A stretch of 64,000 nt of DNA from assembly GCA_023053685.1 (NCBI GenBank), contig JALIGW010000010.1, positions 13,251,919 through 13,315,918 on the forward strand, given 5' to 3'. The DNA comes from Diadophis punctatus similis (Eukaryota; Chordata; Lepidosauria; Squamata; Dipsadidae). Positions within the stretch are counted from its first letter, which is position 1. Each line of letters starts with the position of its first letter. Positions 11,871 through 22,729 of this stretch are shown piece by piece. The notes beneath the pieces were generated by a model. The model searched no databases. It had not been told where the DNA came from and saw only the letters and a program-made list of their open reading frames with translations. A program made the translations under genes and the position numbers.

Positions 11871-12792
11871 GTCAAACTAGAGTCTTGGACTTTAAGAGAG
11901 CTAATTTCAATAAACTTAGAGAGACCTTGGGAAGGATTCCATGGACGAGAATCCTCAAGGGGAAAACAACTCAAGAAGCTTGGGAAATTTTGAAAAGTGA
12001 GATTATAAAAGCCCAGTCTAGCACAATACCAATGAAGAAGAAAAATAATAGGTCTCAAAAGAAACCAGCATGGCTGCATAAAGAACTCTCTGACAAATTG
12101 AAAGACAAAAAGGACAAGTATAAAAAGCGGAAAGGGGGGAAATAACTAAGGCAGAATATCAGCAAATAGCCCGAGCCTGTAAAGTTGAAGTGAGGAAAGC
12201 TAAGGTTCACAATGAACAAAGGCTTGCGACAAAAGTAAAAAATAACAAAACTTCTTTCAACATATTAAAAACAAGAAAAAAGTCAAGGAAACAATTGGTC
12301 CATTCCTGGGAGAAAGTGGCAAGTAGGTGACAAGTAACAGGGAGAAAGCAGAGCTACTTAATTTATTTTTTGCATCTGTCTTTACACAAAGGAAAAAAAC
12401 AGTCCAACCTATCAAAAACAGCACCACAAAAAACATATTAGGAACACAAGTTAAAATAGGGAAGAAAATGATAAGTGAACACCTGTCTAGCCTAGATGAG
12501 TTCAAATCACCAGGACCAGATGGATTACACCCCAAGGTTCTGAAGGAACTGGCAGACGAGATCTCAGAACCACTGAACTATATCTTTCAAAGACCCTGGA
12601 GCACCGGGGAACTGCCAGAGGACTGGAAATATCTGCTGATGTAGTTCCCATCTTCAAAAAAGGAAAAAAAATAGATCCAGGAACCTACAGACTTATCAGC
12701 CTGACCTCAATACCATGGAAGATTCTTGAAAAAATAAGTAACGAATCAGCAAACACCTAGAGGCAAACAAATTAATAACCAAAAGCCAACAA
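11871..12792 (+). mobile_element. CR1 LINE, linker and RT start (piece 2 of one split copy)
   Basis: It begins directly after the L2 tail. In successive frames it encodes the CR1 segment between the endonuclease and the RT (KKKPAWLHKELSDKLKDKKD) and then the RT start (FKSPGPDGLHPKVLKELA, GELPEDW and an SLTSIPWKILEK block). It stops at about 12792 in AGCCAAC, and CR1 resumes at 17270 with ATGGGTTTGTC. Frames are broken several times. Confidence 0.85.
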
Positions 12793-14204
12793 CAGCTTTC
12801 CGGTTCCGGGAGGAATGGCCGCATCGGAATGGTGCTCCTGCTGAGAGCGCCCTGCAAATGAGAAGAGCAAACGGGGGGGGGGGGTTGAAGGTCTCCCCAG
12901 AGCAGCCCTCAGGTAGCAGAGAAATTGGGGTACATTAAAACATCATTACAAGAACATGAGGTGCCTGATATCCACTACGGCATTGGAACAGCATTGGAAT
13001 GGAGTTGATTGGAACGGCTGGAATGGCGGCGATTCGAACGGCGGATGGAATGAGAGGTTAACTGGGTTATCATCTGCCAGCACTCCTTCTCAAGCTGAGA
13101 AACCGAAGAGGAAGCCAAATGCTAGCTGGGAAAGAGTGGGCGAAAGGACAGCTATATTGCCGATTGTAAAGACTCTGTTGTGTGGAGGACAGGCTGTAAA
13201 GTTTTTTCCTTGAGCTGGGAAGCTGAAGGAAGAACTCAGCACGGACCGGGAATTATATTACTCCCACAGCTTTGAGAAGTGCGAGAGAAAGGGAGAGAAG
13301 CCGAAGGAGAAACTACACGACACCTGGGAATCCCAATATCACAGCGATCGTGAGGAGCCAGTGAGAGAGGGAGAGAGGCCCATGACGGGGGGAGTGAGTT
13401 CGGACGGCTGGAATAGGAGGACAGTTGGACCTCCATTTGTTAGTACTCCTCCCTGCACTGTGAGTGTATTGGCTATAATGAACAGCAGCTGGGAGGAATT
13501 TTCAACTGAAGCTGAGCGTATCTCTTCTTGGCTAATGAATAGACTGAGTTTGATTATATGGTTCCTTGTGTCAATTGAATTAACATCTGGACTAACATTT
13601 GGACTAATATCTTTGTAAGGACTGAGCTTTTATGGACCGGCCTTTGTTTTTATAGTGCCTCCTACTTGTTGGATCTTAATTATCATCAGGCTCTCTCTAA
13701 AACAAAAACTTTGCCTTGAAGAACTACGGAACATAATAGATATTTAGGCTATTTTTAAAGTAATTTTAATGTGAAGGGAGGATATGGGTTATGTGTATGG
13801 GTTGTATATGGGTTGATTGGACTGATGTGAATGAATTTTGTAGATGGTTATGATTTTCGAGGGAATGAATGAATGACTCAGGGGCTAGGATTCTGCCCCC
13901 CTCTGCTGAGTGTGGAAACAGAAGCGAAGGGGGGTCTGAGTCCAATCCCAGGCTCAGTATGAATGGAGTGCAGGGCCTGTCAGGAGAGCGGGGGACCAGT
14001 GGGGGAGGGGAGGGGATCTCTGGTGGGATGGGGAGTGGGAACATTACGGTCATAACAGGGAGGGGTAGGTATGGCGGGAGCAGAGGGGTAGGCCGCTCTC
14101 GGGGAACGAGAACTCGCTGTTTGCAAGCGATTTCTTGTTCTGGCCCCTCTGGTTTGGTTCCACCTAGCTCAGCCCGAGTACCTGGTAACCAGGGATGTCA
14201 GGGC

Positions 14205-16990
14205 CCTGGGCTCAAGCTGCTGCTGTTGAATGCCAGGTCAATCACTAACAACGCCCCCCTTGTTCGGGATTTAATCCTGGAAGGGGGGGGCTGACCTGGC
14301 ATGCATCACTGAGACCTGGCTGGGCCAGGAGGGGGGGGGTTCCCCTGTCCGAGATGTGCCCGGATGGGTTCTCAGTTCAGCATCAGCCGCGACCCCAGGG
14401 AAGGGGTGGAGGAGTGGCTATTATAGCTCGCCAGAACCTATGTCCTCGAAGGAGCCCTGCCCCGGAGATTGTTGGGTGTGAAACGCTCCTTCTGAAGTTG
14501 GACTTAGGGGTTCAGGTGGGCCTTTTGCTAATGTACTTGCCTCCTAGCTGTGTTGCAAGGCCCTGCCTGTTCTGCTTGAGGCAGTTGCGGGGCTGGCGAT
14601 TGAGTTCCCCAGGTTGATGGTGCTGGGGGACTTCAATCTGCCATCGCCCGGCGAAACCTCGGAGGCAATCCAGGAGTTCATGGCTTCCATGACAACCATG
14701 GACCTGACCCAAGTAGTTCAGGGTCCGACTCACGAGGGAGGTCACACACTTGACCTTGTGTTTCTCTCGGGGCAGTGGAGAGATGATCTGCGGCTGAGGG
14801 GTTTAGTCACAGTACCCTTGTCATGGTCAGATCATTTCCTTCTGAGGTTGGATTTCATGGCACCACTCCTCCACCGCAAGGAGCCGGGACCGATTAAGTG
14901 GTTCCGCCCCAGGTGCCTAATGGAATCCGAAGGATTTTAGAGGGAACTTGGGGAAATACCTGAATCCCTGGTACACAATTCATCTGAGGCTCTAGTGGTT
15001 GCCTGGAACCGGGCGGCAACGGGGGCTTTAGATCGGATTGCGCCTTTGTGGCCTCTCTGGGGCAGCAGATCCAGGAGGGTCCCTTGGTTTACCGAGGAAC
15101 TCCGGGAGATGAAGCGCCAAAAGAGACGCCTAGAGCGACGATGGAGAGCTAGTAAAGCTGAGTCTGAACGTACACTTTTAAGAACTTTCATTAAGTCTTA
15201 CTTAGTGGCGATACGGGCGGCAAAATGTTTGCATTTTTCCGCTCTTATTGTGTCCGCTGACTCCCGCCCAGCCGCCCTGTTTAGGGTGACTTGCTCCCTT
15301 CTTGCCAAGGAGGGAGGCGAAGATCCCTTGCAGGGCAGAGCTGAGGAATTTTCTCAGTTTCTGGCGGACAAAGTCATTCAGATTCGGACAGACCTGGACT
15401 CCATTTGGACAGGGCAGGCCGAGACGACAGGGGCGAGTCTTAGTCCTGTTATGTGGAATGAGTTTGAGCCTATCACTCCTGATGATGTGGACAAGGCCAT
15501 AGGAGCGATGAGCGCCTCCACTTGTTTATTGGACCCGTGCCCCTCCTGGCTGGTCTCAGCCAGCAGGGAGGTGACACGCGGCTGGTTCCAGGCTGTTGTG
15601 ATCGCATCTTTGAGAGAGGGGTCCATCCCGCAGCCCTTAAAAGCTGCGGTGGTGAGGCCCCTCCTCAAGAAGCCTTCCCTGGACCCAGCAGATTTAAAGA
15701 ACTTCTGTCCAGTCTCCAACTTACCCTTCGTGGGTAAAGTTGTAGAGAAAGTGGTGTCGCTCCAACTCCTGCGGTTATTGGAGGACACTGATTATCTGGA
15801 TCCCTTTCAATCGGGTTTCAGGCACGGCTAAAGTACGGAGACTGCTTTGGTCGCTCTGATGGATGATCTCTGGCGAGCCCAGGATGGAGGTCATTCCTCC
15901 ATCCTGGTGTTACTTGACCTCTCAGCGGCTTTCGATACCATTGACCATGGTATCCTTCTGCGTCGTCTTGGGGAGGTGGGAGTGGGAGGCACCGTTTTAC
16001 GGTGGTTCTCCTCCTACCTCTCCGATAGGACACAGTCAGTGTTGACAGGAGGGCAGAGGTCTAGCCCCCTGATTTGCGGGGTGCCGCAGGGCTCGGTCCT
16101 CTCGCCCATCCTGTTTAATATTTACATGAAACCGCTGGGTGAGATCATCCGATGACACGGGATGAGGTATCAGCAGTATGCTGATGAGACCCAGTTGTAC
16201 ATCTCCACCCCGTGTCAGTTCAGTGAAGCAGTTGATGTAATGTGCCGCTGCCTGGATGATGTGAGGGTCTGAATGGGAGTGAATAGACTCAAACTCAACC
16301 CTGACAAGACTGAGTGGCTGTGGATATTGCCCCCCAGGGATTATGTCGACTGTCCCTCCTTGGTTCTTGGGGGAGAAAAATTGACTCCCTCAGAACGGGT
16401 TCACAATTTGGGTGTTCTCATAGACCCACAGCTAAAATTGGAGCAACATCTTTCAGCTGTGGCTAGGGGGACCTTTGTACAGATCTGTCTTGTGCATCAA
16501 TTGCGACCCTACCTGGAGAGGGAGGTTTTGCTCACAGTCACTCATGCCCTTGTCACCTCACAGCTGGACTACTGTAACGCGCTCTACATGGGGCTACCCT
16601 CAAAGAGCATCCGGAGACTGCAATTGGTACAGAATGCAGCTGGGTGAGCTGTGGTGGGTGTGCCGAGATACACCCACGTAACACCCATTCTCCGCTAGCT
16701 GCATTGGTTGCCTATTAGTCTCCGGTCGCAATTTAAGGTGTTGGTTTTTACCTTTAAAGCCCTATATGGCTCAGGACCAGGTTACCTTCTGGACCGCATC
16801 CTACCACATACCTCCCTAAGACCAGTTAGGTCCCACAGAGTGGGCCTCCTCCGGGTCCCATCAGCCAAACAATGTCGGTTGGCAGGTCCACGGGGGAGAG
16901 CCTTCTCTGTGGGAGCCCCATCTCTCTGAAACCAACTCCCACCAGAGATCCGGACTATCCCCACTCTACTGGCCTTCCGCAAAGCCGTAA
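14205..16990 (+). pseudogene. L2-type LINE ORF2, broken, with YADE at the RT active site
   Basis: The endonuclease blocks LLLNARS, VLGDFNLPSP and LSWSDHF are present, with frameshifts near 14290 and 14560. The RT frame (14995-15831) runs from the linker through FQSGF. It is followed by LLDLSAAFDTIDH, GVPQGSVLSP and, at 16177-16188, Tyr-Ala-Asp-Glu in place of the usual YADD. The second catalytic Asp is therefore changed to Glu. Stops follow at 16153 and in the C-terminal part. It is inactive. Confidence 0.85.
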
Positions 16991-17157
16991 AAACATGGCT
17001 CTTCCGGCAGGTGGGGTGAAAAAGATCGGATTCCCCCATGAATGAATGTTTTTTTTAAATTATGAAATGTTTTTTAAATTTATGTATTATGTATATTGTC
17101 CTTATTCATGTTGTACGCCGCCCTGAGTCCTACGGGATTGGGCGGCCTATAAGAACT

Positions 17158-17268
17158 TTAAATTAAATAATTAAATAAATTAAATTAAATTAAATTAAAT
17201 TAAATTAAATTAAATTAAATTAAATTAAAAATTTAATTAATTAATTAATTAAATAATTAAATAATTAA
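17158..17268. repeat. (AAATT)n simple repeat at LINE tail
   Basis: Tandem AAATT/AATT units form the 3' tail of L2 copy 2. Confidence 0.85.
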
Positions 17269-17326
17269 ACATGGGTTTGTCAAAAACAGATCATGCCAGA
17301 CTAATCTTATTGCATTCTTTGACAAA

Positions 17327-18817
17327 GTGACAAAATTAGTGGACCAGAGGAATGCTGTCGATATAATTTACTTGGACTTCAGTAAGGCATTTGATAAAGT
17401 AGACCATAACCTACTACTAGATAAAGTAGAAAAATGTGGGTTAGACAGCAACACCACCAGATGGATTCGAAACTGGCTGACCAACCGCACTCAACGTGTA
17501 GTGCTCAATGGAACTGCATCTACACGGAGGGAAGTATGCAGTGGAGTACCCCAAGGCTCTGTTTTAGGCCCAGTACTCTTCAACATTTTCATCAATGACT
17601 TGGATGAGGGGATAATTGGGGAACTCATCAAATTTGCAGATGACACTAAATTGGCAGGAATAGCCAACGCTCCAGAAGATAGGCTCAAGATACAGAAGGA
17701 TCTTGACAGACTTGAACATTGGGCGCTATCTAACAAAATGAAATTCAATGGTGAAAAAAGTAAGGTTCTACATTTAGGCAAGAAAAACAAAATGCACAGG
17801 TGTAGGTTATTGTCAATCATTGTCAACGATATGGAATGCCTATCTTGGCTAATATTGACTGAACATCCTGCTCTCTGTTCTATTTAAGTGTAAAGGTTAC
17901 TCACTCTTCTATTGTTCTATTTAAGAGCAAAGGTTAAACTAGCAATCACGCGCTCACCTATGTGTTTGACATGATCTGTCTGTATGATTCAGAGGTTTCT
18001 TTAGATATTAACCTGTTACTAGTTAGCTATCTTTGGGGTAAGTCAATCATTGTAACTGTGTGCACAAGAAGTTTTCTATAAGAATAAACGCAGCTGTCTG
18101 AGCAAGAAGGCTTCTCAGCTCAGAGAGGCTTCTCAGCTCAGAGAGAACTTCTTAGTTCGGAAAAGCTTTGCTCAGAAATCATGTCTCCGTGTCCATGATT
18201 ACTACACACAGGTACAGTATATGTAGTACCTTGCTCAATGGTAGTAACTGTGAGAGGGACCTTGGAGTCCTAGTGGACAACCATTTAAATATGAGCCAAC
18301 ACAGTTCTAGGCTGCATTAACAGAGGGATAGAATCAAGATCACGTGAAGTGTTAATACCACTTTGTAATGCCTTGGTAAGGCCACACTTGGAATACTGCA
18401 TTCAGTTTTGGTTGCCACAATGCAAAAAGGATGTTGAGACTCTAGAAAGAGTGCAGAGAAGAGCAACAAAGATGATTAGGGGACTGGAGGCTAAAACATG
18501 AAGAACGGTTGCAGGAACTGGGTATGTCCACTTTAATGAAAAGAAGGATTAGGGGAGATATGATAGCAGTGTTCCAATATCTCAAGGGTTGCCACAAAGA
18601 AGAGGGAGTCAAACTATTCTCCAAAGCACCTGAGGGTAGAACAAGAAGCAATGGGTGGAAACTAATCAAGGAGACAAGCAACTTAGAACTAAGGAGAAAT
18701 TTCCTGACAGTTAGAACAATTAACCAGTGGAACAGCTTGCCTCCAGAAGTTGTGAATGCTCCAACATTGGAAGTTTTTAAGAAGATGTTGGATAACGATT
18801 TGTCTGAAGTGGTGTAG
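17327..18817 (+). pseudogene. CR1 reverse transcriptase, broken
   Basis: The frame from 17327 shows YLDFSKAFDKVDH, SGVPQGSVLGPVLFNIFIND and the catalytic FADD in LIKFADDTKLAG. It continues to a KVLHLGKKN block and is then cut by the solo LTR at 17801. After the LTR the C-terminal part continues (18509-18817) with RGDMIAVFQYLKGC and NQWNSLPPEVV, ending at TAG. The RT box is intact but the gene is split. Confidence 0.85.
17801..18206. mobile_element. Solo LTR with 6-bp target duplication
   Basis: A 406-bp block starts TGTAGGTTATTG and ends ATTACTACA, giving short inverted termini TGTAG and CTACA. It is flanked on both sides by CACAGG (17795-17800 and 18207-18212). Removing it rejoins the CR1 sequence. 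A TATAAGAATAAA stretch near 18078 could serve as TATA or poly(A) signal. A 6-bp duplication is typical of endogenous-retrovirus-like LTRs. No internal region is present, so it is the product of LTR-LTR recombination. The strand is uncertain, though the AATAAA suggests plus. Confidence 0.8.
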
Positions 18818-18868
18818 GGTTTCCTGCCTAAGCAGGGGGTTGGACTAGAAGACCTCCAAGGTCCCTTC

Positions 18869-19204
18869 TGTTAGCGGAGAAATAAATCCTCCGGAGGTCG
18901 ATGGATCGGGGCTTCCCTTTTGAAGACATTGTTACTTAGAAAATAAAACCCAAGATTCAAATCTAATTAACAAAATATTTATTTCAGTAGAAAATAATAA
19001 AAAGAATCCTTATTAGGCTACATTGTATCGGCTAAGGAAATAAATCATTTCTACCTCCGGTAGAAATGGCAATGAGAAAAGGAAGGAGGAAACCTTTGGA
19101 ATGCAGACATGCGTAGTAGAATATATCATACGTCTGTTTGACCATAAATACAAGAAACAGAAAAACATAGAGATGCATAAACTGACAATATTCACATCGT
19201 GACA
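18869..19204 (-). mobile_element. Putative 3' LTR of copia element 1
   Basis: On the minus strand the block begins TGTCACGATGTG right after a purine-rich tract (AAGAAGGGG) and ends CTCCGCTAACA next to the CR1 tail. It lies just downstream of the pol stop codon. I find no second copy at the other end of the element, so its identity as an LTR rests on the TG...CA ends, the polypurine tract and position. It contains a 15-nt match to tRNA-iMet (18894-18908). Confidence 0.6.
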
Positions 19205-19237
19205 CCCCTTCTTTGTCAGTTGGGCTAATATAATGTG

Positions 19238-22200
19238 TCACTCAACACACAGTAAATATCTGAGGTAATCATGCTGAGCAATAGGTAATGGTTTGTTCAG
19301 AATGTCAGCTATCTGATATTTTGTTGGCACATATTCTAACTTTATGAGACCTTGTCTTACTGACTCTCTAACATTCTTGTAACGTATGTCAATGTGTCTG
19401 GACCTTGAACCTGTGAAGTGAGTCCTGGAAATGTAAACTACTGATTGATGGTCTTCCATCACAGTGATCGGTTTTTCGGGCTTCATCCAGATATCTGTAA
19501 CTAAGGCATCAAACCAGGTTAAAAAGTTACACGCATCAGACACACATGCATACTCTGCTTCAGTTGATGAGCAGGAAATAAAACTTTGTTTTCTTACGTT
19601 CCAGTAAACTGGACATCCATTCAGGAACACTATGTAACCTGATGTGCTTTTTCTTGACTCCTTATCATTTGCCCAATCTGCATCTGTATAACAATACATG
19701 TCAGCAAAATCTGTATGTTCTGGTTCTAGCTTCAATTTGAAGTGTTTTGTGTGTATCAAGTATCTCAGTAACTTCTTAATACATGACCAGTGAAACTCTG
19801 TTGCTTTGCCTACATGTCTTGAAAGTAAATTAACACTAAGTGCTATGTCTGGTCTAGTCCATCCACTAATGTAAAGTAGTGAACCAATTATTGAACGATA
19901 AAGTGTTTGATCCTTGAACTCAGGACTATATGCATCTTTCAATTTGTGAAAATCAGTTTGCATAGGTGTTTGTGTAGGCGTTGCATCTGTCATGTTGCAT
20001 TGATGCAAAAGTTGATCTATCTTAGCTTCTTGTGAAAGGCTGAACCCCTTCTGTGTCTTTTCAATGTGAACTCCTAAATATTCATTGATGTGTCCTAATG
20101 ATTTCAATGTGAAGTATTTCTGCAAACCTTTAACAAAATTCTCACTCATGCGTTTGTTTGGACCAATGTAAACAATGTCATCAACATAAACAAGAACAAT
20201 TTCATTTATATTTCCATACCTTTTTGTGAACACGCATTCATCAGTGTCGGACTTAATAAAGCCCATTAAATTTAGTTTGTCTTTTAGACATGTGTACCAC
20301 ATCAGAACTGATTGTTTCAGACCATAGAGACTTTTGTTTAGGAACCAGGTATCCCCTTCTCGGTCCCGGAAGCCGGGAGCGGACCTGACATAGATTTCTT
20401 CATCTAGATCAGCATGTAGGTAAGCTGTTTCAACATCAAATTGGAAAACTTCAAGTCCAAGGATAGAAGCAGTGGTTAGAGCAATTTTCACACTTTCAGT
20501 TCGCACTGTAGGTGAGTAAGTGTTTGTGTAATCTTCAGGATAGCTTTGTGCGAAACCCTGTGCGACAAGTCTTGCTTTGTATAATAATTCACCATCTGGC
20601 TTTTGTTTGATTTTGTAGACCCATCTTGTGCCAATGACTTTTTTGTGTGTTGGAGGTGTTGCGGATGTGTATACTTTGAGTTTCTGCAAACTATCCATCT
20701 CAACTTGCATGGCTTCATACCATTTTTGTTGTTCATCTTCAGAAAGATATTTAATTTGTGAAAAGTTCTCCGGTGGGAGTGTAACATTACAGATCAATGG
20801 CGATGGTGTGTTTGTCAATTGCATTGTGTATCTCTTTGGTGGAATACCTTTTGTAGTTCTCTTGGAACATCTCGGGACGATTGTCCAGTCATCTTTCTTG
20901 TTGTCCACATCTCCATCAGCGTCGCTAGCTTCAGCATCCACGGCGTGGTAGGATGGGATATCAGGTGATGAACGTTGGTCATCTGGTTGCACTGTATCAA
21001 CAATTTCAGTTCTGGGGAAATAAACTCCAGGGTCATTAGAATGTATCCTGGACCAATCTGTATCTTCTTCAAAATTAGCTGAATTAGAAATTGTTATCAT
21101 ATTGTGAGAGTCAATGAATCTTCCCCATTTAGAATTGCTATCAACACCCATATATCTCAGTCTCTTTGCTACTGGGCCACCTTTTCTTCTTTGGGCCAAT
21201 GGAATGTTGACCATGGCATATGAACCAAAAATGTGTAAGTGTCTAAGATCTGGCTGGCGGCCATATAACATGTAGAAGGGTGTTTGGTCAATGACACTGC
21301 TCCATGCACGATTGACAATGTAATTTGCATACTGAACTGCTTCGCCCCAAAATGAGTGTTTGAGATTGGCATCTTCTAGGAGGCAGCGCATCATGGTTTG
21401 GAGGACCCCCTGTCTTCTCTCTGCCACTCCGTTGTGAGCCGGAGTAAATGGGGCAGATGTTTGGTGTAGGATACCGTTTCGTCGCATCCAATCCTGGAAA
21501 CGCTGAGACGTGAACTCGGCACCACGATCACTCTGGATTCTCCGGATTCTCACTCCGTGTTGATTGTAGATTTGAACTGCAAAATCTCTAAAGGTCTGAA
21601 AGGCTTCAGATTTTTCTTTCATAAGAAAGACATAACCATATCTAGAATGATTATCAACAATAGTTAAGAAATACTTTTTACCGCCAATAGTTGGACCATA
21701 AGGGCCCACAATATCAGTATGAACCAAATCAAAAATGCGTGTTGACTTACGTGTAGCATGTTTTGGAACGGCTGCTGCCCTCGATTTTGCCTTTTTGCAA
21801 ATAGCACAATCTAGATGTACCTTACATCCTTTGAAATTCAAACCTTGTGTGAAAAATGGCATCTTTTTAAGGACCTCAAAACTGGGATGGCCTAATCTTC
21901 TGTGCCATCTATGAATACACCTGTCATGTAAACGAAAACCTGTAAGTGGAGTTGCAGCATTAACATTAACATGAGGAACCTTAGGTTTGATTACCTGTTG
22001 CTTTGTGGCTTTAAGAGCCTTTGGAGTATTCACAGGATCTCTCTCTGGGGTATCTCTCTCTGGGCCTGTGATATTATCTATTGAGATTTTTATACTTGCC
22101 TGAATTTGAGGTTCTGCCTTTGGCCTCAAATAGTAGACCTGACCAATCACAATTGTGTCAGCAACAATATGACCATCTTTAAAAATATAACTGGTATTAT

Positions 22201-22729
22201 CTAAATGAAGGACATAAAAATGCAAAACAGCAGATAAATGATTCTGACTAAGCAAATTACAATTAGCTGTAGGAATATAATAAACATCAGGTACCAGGGT
22301 ACCTAACTCTTCAATAAAAACAGTCCCTTTTCCTTCAACTTTGAAAGGGTGGCCACCAAATGCGTACAGTTCACAATATTCTGGTTCAGGCTCATGTAGC
22401 TCTTTGAAAAGTTCTTTTCTGTAAGTAATGTGAACAGCCGCTCCACTATCGAGAGTCCACAAAAGAGAGCGGTCATATTTCTTTGGCTGTGTATCATTGG
22501 TGATTGCTAGCATGGTGTTTGGAGGTGGGAAATCACGCCTCGGACCGGGTCGGCGCTGTCCTCTGCCTCTGCTGCCTCTGGGTGCTTTTCCTCTGGGCTG
22601 GTACTGGCGTCTGTAATCTTTTCCTCTGGGCTGGACAGGAAATTGAGTGCATTGCAATTGAAGACAATCTCTGCTTGTATGGCCCACACGATCGCAATAT
22701 TGGCATCTTATTACTCTTGGTGCGTAGGT
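19238..22729 (-). CDS. Copia 1 Pol: zinc knuckle, protease, integrase, RT, RNase H
   Basis: The frame runs from just after the gag UGA and is open for 1,163 codons to 19238. The order is a CX2CX4HX4C zinc knuckle (CQYCDRVGHTSRDC), aspartic protease (LDSGAAVH), integrase zinc site (HRRLGH and CAICKK), integrase D-D-E (VHTDIVGP, QSDRGAEF, NGVAERR), RT with YVDD at 20177-20188, and RNase H (YTDADWAN, STEAEY, EDHQSV). This PR-IN-RT-RH order defines Ty1/copia. All listed catalytic residues are present and no internal stop is seen. No ATG lies near the start, so expression would need readthrough of the UGA. It is antisense to the host gene. Confidence 0.88.
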   Translation of the reverse strand, partial: TYAPRVIRCQYCDRVGHTSRDCLQLQCTQFPVQPRGKDYRRQYQPRGKAPRGSRGRGQRRPGPRRDFPPPNTMLAITNDTQPKKYDRSLLWTLDSGAAVHITYRKELFKELHEPEPEYCELYAFGGHPFKVEGKGTVFIEELGTLVPDVYYIPTANCNLLSQNHLSAVLHFYVLHLDNTSYIFKDGHIVADTIVIGQVYYLRPKAEPQIQASIKISIDNITGPERDTPERDPVNTPKALKATKQQVIKPKVPHVNVNAATPLTGFRLHDRCIHRWHRRLGHPSFEVLKKMPFFTQGLNFKGCKVHLDCAICKKAKSRAAAVPKHATRKSTRIFDLVHTDIVGPYGPTIGGKKYFLTIVDNHSRYGYVFLMKEKSEAFQTFRDFAVQIYNQHGVRIRRIQSDRGAEFTSQRFQDWMRRNGILHQTSAPFTPAHNGVAERRQGVLQTMMRCLLEDANLKHSFWGEAVQYANYIVNRAWSSVIDQTPFYMLYGRQPDLRHLHIFGSYAMVNIPLAQRRKGGPVAKRLRYMGVDSNSKWGRFIDSHNMITISNSANFEEDTDWSRIHSNDPGVYFPRTEIVDTVQPDDQRSSPDIPSYHAVDAEASDADGDVDNKKDDWTIVPRCSKRTTKGIPPKRYTMQLTNTPSPLICNVTLPPENFSQIKYLSEDEQQKWYEAMQVEMDSLQKLKVYTSATPPTHKKVIGTRWVYKIKQKPDGELLYKARLVAQGFAQSYPEDYTNTYSPTVRTESVKIALTTASILGLEVFQFDVETAYLHADLDEEIYVRSAPGFRDREGDTWFLNKSLYGLKQSVLMWYTCLKDKLNLMGFIKSDTDECVFTKRYGNINEIVLVYVDDIVYIGPNKRMSENFVKGLQKYFTLKSLGHINEYLGVHIEKTQKGFSLSQEAKIDQLLHQCNMTDATPTQTPMQTDFHKLKDAYSPEFKDQTLYRSIIGSLLYISGWTRPDIALSVNLLSRHVGKATEFHWSCIKKLLRYLIHTKHFKLKLEPEHTDFADMYCYTDADWANDKESRKSTSGYIVFLNGCPVYWNVRKQSFISCSSTEAEYACVSDACNFLTWFDALVTDIWMKPEKPITVMEDHQSVVYISRTHFTGSRSRHIDIRYKNVRESVRQGLIKLEYVPTKYQIADILNKPLPIAQHDYLRYLLCVE

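Larger units (their letters stand above)
12793..17269 (+). mobile_element. L2-type LINE, copy 2, nested in the same CR1
   Basis: This is a second L2-type LINE in the same orientation, bounded by CR1 sequence on both sides. It starts CTTTCCGGTTCCGGGAGG and ends with the tail GCCGCCCTGAGTCC, GGGCGGCCTATAAG and a degenerate (AAATT)n run at 17158-17268. It lacks the roughly 300-bp deletion seen in copy 1. The 5' 1.3 kb has no recognised protein. Confidence 0.78.
17270..18868 (+). mobile_element. CR1 LINE, RT core to 3' end (piece 3 of one split copy)
   Basis: It resumes the CR1 copy broken at 12792. The segment covers the RT core and C-terminal part and ends in the CR1 3' signature GGTTGGACTAGAAGACCTCC. 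It is interrupted by a solo LTR (17801-18206), and by the copia element immediately before the last few bases. A short CR1-like tail (CAACTCAGTTATTTT) reappears at 24861, beyond the copia and a TIR element. Confidence 0.85.
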
